From Sphingobacteriaceae bacterium (GTDB taxonomy: Bacteria; Bacteroidota; Bacteroidia; B-17B0; Aurantibacillaceae): a stretch of DNA of 7,546 nucleotides. The stretch spans positions 1 to 7,546 of the forward strand of contig JAHEYE010000167.1 of the NCBI GenBank assembly GCA_023251695.1. Reading direction: 5' to 3'. The translations under genes were made by a program, and so were the position numbers. Positions 6,030 to 7,546 of the stretch are shown here, piece by piece. Position 1 is the first letter of the stretch. Each line of letters opens with the position of its first letter. The notes under the pieces are model-generated. The model searched no databases, was not told the DNA's origin, and was given only the letters and a program-made list of their open reading frames with translations.

Positions 6030-6060
6030 CAAATATAATTTATTTTAATTGAAATATCAA
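6030..6060 (-). promoter_or_regulatory. Candidate promoter placing transcription start at or next to the start codon
   Basis: On the minus strand TTG (6060-6058), 20 nt and TATATTTG (6037-6030) fit the Bacteroidota consensus; the -7 element matches at all defined bases. Only four bases (ATAT) separate it from the ATG at 6025-6023, so a transcript from this site would be leaderless or nearly so. The region is very A/T-rich, which raises the chance of a random match. Confidence 0.42.
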
Positions 6061-6165
6061 TAGCAACCAAAATAACATCAAACTAGGGATTTTAATGCTC
6101 AAAACCATGTTCTTTAGCCCTGATTTCGGAATAAATTCGGTCTTTTGTGTTAATTTTAAGGCTTA

Positions 6166-7281
6166 GTGATTTACTTAACCTATAACGACCAGCCCTCAGG
6201 AATTTACAATAGTCAGGTTATTGATGTGGTGAATTATTTTAATTCTATTCAGAACAAAGAAAAAGTGACTCTTGTTTCATTAATTTCTCTCCGTTCGTTT
6301 TTTAGAAACAGGAGAATTATTAAAAAAAGACTTCCTGCGGCAAAAGTATTTCCGATGTTTCCGAAACCTTCATTATGGAAATGGAATTATTTTATTCTTA
6401 CCTTATTGATAAACGATAAAAAAGTAATGGCACGCGGTCCGTTCGCGGCAAGCCTTGCGTTGAGGTTAAAGAAAGCCGGTAAAGTTCAAAAAGTAATTTT
6501 CGATGCACGCGGAGCTTATAAAGCAGAATTGAATGAATATAATGTGATTCCAAATGAAACCATCAAAAAAGAAATTGGTGGAATTGAAAAAAATGTTGTT
6601 TTGAATGCAGATTTTAGCTTAGCTGTTTCGGAAGCGTTAGTGAATTACTGGAAAAGGGAATTCAATTACAATTCGGATAAACATGTTGTCGTTCCCTGTA
6701 CTTTGAGTAAGGATTTTTCTTTTGATTTCCCAACCCAAGAAAAAGTAAATCAATTAAGGAGAGAATTAGGTTATTCAGAAAAGGATATTGTTATTGTTTA
6801 CTCCGGCTCTTCAGCGGGATGGCAATCTTTCTCCCTAGTGGAAAAAATTCTAGCTAAAGTTTTGGAAGAGAATGCAAATGTCAAATTACTTTGGCTGACT
6901 AATCATACGGATGAAAACTCTGTGTTTTTAAAACTGCACAAGGATAGAATAAAAAAAGCTTGGGTAAAACATGAGGATGTAAAGGATTATTTATTGGCGG
7001 GTGATTATGGTTTGTTGTATCGTGAAAGTTCAGTTACTAATCAGGTTGCATCTCCGGTAAAATTCGGCGAATATCTCATTTGCGGACTGAATGTGCTGAT
7101 ATCAGAGAACCTTGGTGATTTCTCTGAATTTGTAAAAAAGAATAATTGCGGAAACGTTGGCGAGTTTAACACATTATTGTCTGTTAGTTATGAAACAAAA
7201 CTACAGAATCATAAACTTGCGATTCAAAACCTGGGAAAACAAAATTTTAAAGGAGCCTATTTAAACGTATTACAAGAATAA
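6166..7281 (+). CDS. GT-B-type glycosyltransferase (family 4-like)
   Basis: The 371-residue protein opens MIYLTYNDQPSGIYNSQVIDVVNYFN, the first beta-alpha unit of a GT-B glycosyltransferase; it has no signal peptide and is presumably cytoplasmic. The N-terminal half includes VMARGPFAASLAL (88-99) and FDARGAYKAE (112-121). The C-terminal nucleotide-sugar domain starts at IVYSGSSAGW (210-219). It contains LLAGDYGLLYRESSVTN (276-292) and PVKFGEYLICGLNVLISENLGD (297-318), in which E302 fits the second glutamate of the family 4 donor-binding motif. The first glutamate of EX7E is not in register (E287 is 15 residues before), so this is a variant of the motif. Start: an in-frame TAA at 6157-6159 and the absence of ATG leave GTG at 6166-6168, which matches the expected N-terminus. 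No clear promoter or Shine-Dalgarno precedes it. The next transferase follows without a spacer. Donor and acceptor sugars are unknown; a polysaccharide or glycolipid locus is inferred. Confidence 0.85.
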   Translation: MIYLTYNDQPSGIYNSQVIDVVNYFNSIQNKEKVTLVSLISLRSFFRNRRIIKKRLPAAKVFPMFPKPSLWKWNYFILTLLINDKKVMARGPFAASLALRLKKAGKVQKVIFDARGAYKAELNEYNVIPNETIKKEIGGIEKNVVLNADFSLAVSEALVNYWKREFNYNSDKHVVVPCTLSKDFSFDFPTQEKVNQLRRELGYSEKDIVIVYSGSSAGWQSFSLVEKILAKVLEENANVKLLWLTNHTDENSVFLKLHKDRIKKAWVKHEDVKDYLLAGDYGLLYRESSVTNQVASPVKFGEYLICGLNVLISENLGDFSEFVKKNNCGNVGEFNTLLSVSYETKLQNHKLAIQNLGKQNFKGAYLNVLQE

Positions 7282-7546
7282 TTGAAAAAGATTGCACTCA
7301 TAACGGATGGAATTTGGCCTTATGTAATGGGAGGGATGCAAAAGCATTCTTACTATTTATGTAAATACTTTGCCAAAAATCAAATTCATGTTGATCTGTT
7401 TCATTTTAATGAAAGTAAATTGGATATTAATGCGCTGGATGTTTTTTCGGAGGAAGAAAAAAAATATATCCATCCAACCGTTGTTGAGTTTCCTGATGTG
7501 GCAAGGGGCTTCGGGCATTATATAATTAATTCTTACCGCTACTCTT
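7282..7546 (+). CDS. N-terminal part of a second glycosyltransferase (family 4-like), cut by the window edge
   Basis: An open frame begins directly after the TAA of the preceding gene with TTG, then KKIALITDGIWPYVMGGMQKH and SYYLCKYFAKNQIHVDLFHF. This is the N-terminal Rossmann unit of a GT-B transferase: beta strand KIALITDG, the Gly-Gly loop (residues 17-18) before the first helix, then a second strand. At least 88 codons are present and the frame is open at the window end, so the donor-binding half is missing. The only in-frame start is TTG at 7282-7284, because the previous codon is the stop of the upstream gene. The two genes therefore share one frame with zero spacing, and translation is probably coupled. 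Together they suggest a surface-polysaccharide operon continuing to the right. Confidence 0.82.
   Translation, partial: MKKIALITDGIWPYVMGGMQKHSYYLCKYFAKNQIHVDLFHFNESKLDINALDVFSEEEKKYIHPTVVEFPDVARGFGHYIINSYRYS

Noticed and set aside
6120..6165. Promoter for the first glycosyltransferase (TAAATTCG at 6132 or TAATTTTA at 6151)
   Set aside because: Each resembles TAnnTTTG but lacks a TTG at the right spacing upstream; not strong enough to annotate.
1..7546. CRISPR array, insertion sequence, phage, toxin-antitoxin or defence genes
   Set aside because: No regularly spaced repeats, transposase or integrase motifs, or small toxin-like gene pairs were seen on either strand.

Overview
The window comes from a member of the Bacteroidota. 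Four independent signs support this: A+T-rich DNA; three separate reading frames ending in type IX secretion system (T9SS) C-terminal sorting domains; promoter-like sites matching the phylum's TTTG / TAnnTTTG consensus instead of TTGACA/TATAAT; and A-rich translation start regions without Shine-Dalgarno sequences. The genus cannot be fixed from the sequence.

Layout, left to right. Positions 1-376 hold the 3' end of a secreted T9SS type A cargo gene (+ strand) whose frame appears broken by one missing base near position 98. Converging on it is a minus-strand pair: a T9SS type B cargo protein with Ig/PKD-like repeats (776-1849), followed 14 nt later by a small lipoprotein with a C-terminal CxxC (381-761). 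Upstream of that pair on the same strand is rplS (ribosomal protein bL19, 1945-2316). It has a very good phylum-type promoter, a roughly 90-nt leader that can fold into two hairpins, and an intrinsic terminator whose T-run overlaps the presumed promoter of the T9SS gene. Positions 2461-2560 carry no gene, only two short palindromic elements. A tRNA-Leu(GAG) follows at 2561-2641, then a strong terminator-like hairpin, and 8 nt later the start of a TonB-dependent receptor (2688-4880, + strand). A second complete T9SS type A cargo gene (4889-6025, minus) converges on the receptor with 8 nt between stop codons. A 140-nt divergent intergenic region leads to two + strand glycosyltransferases (6166-7281 and 7282 to the window edge). 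They lie in the same frame, separated only by one TAA codon, and probably begin or continue a cell-surface polysaccharide locus.

The genes do not form one pathway. The common theme is the cell envelope (secreted or surface proteins, an outer-membrane receptor, sugar transferases), interrupted by two translation genes (rplS and a tRNA). I see no CRISPR array, transposase, phage gene or obvious defence or toxin system, and no convincing undescribed multi-gene system. The points most worth a second look are regulatory or structural: the rplS leader, the tRNA/hairpin/receptor junction with a REP-like palindrome touching the tRNA 5' end, a near-leaderless promoter at 6030-6060, and the in-frame TAA-TTG junction of the glycosyltransferases.
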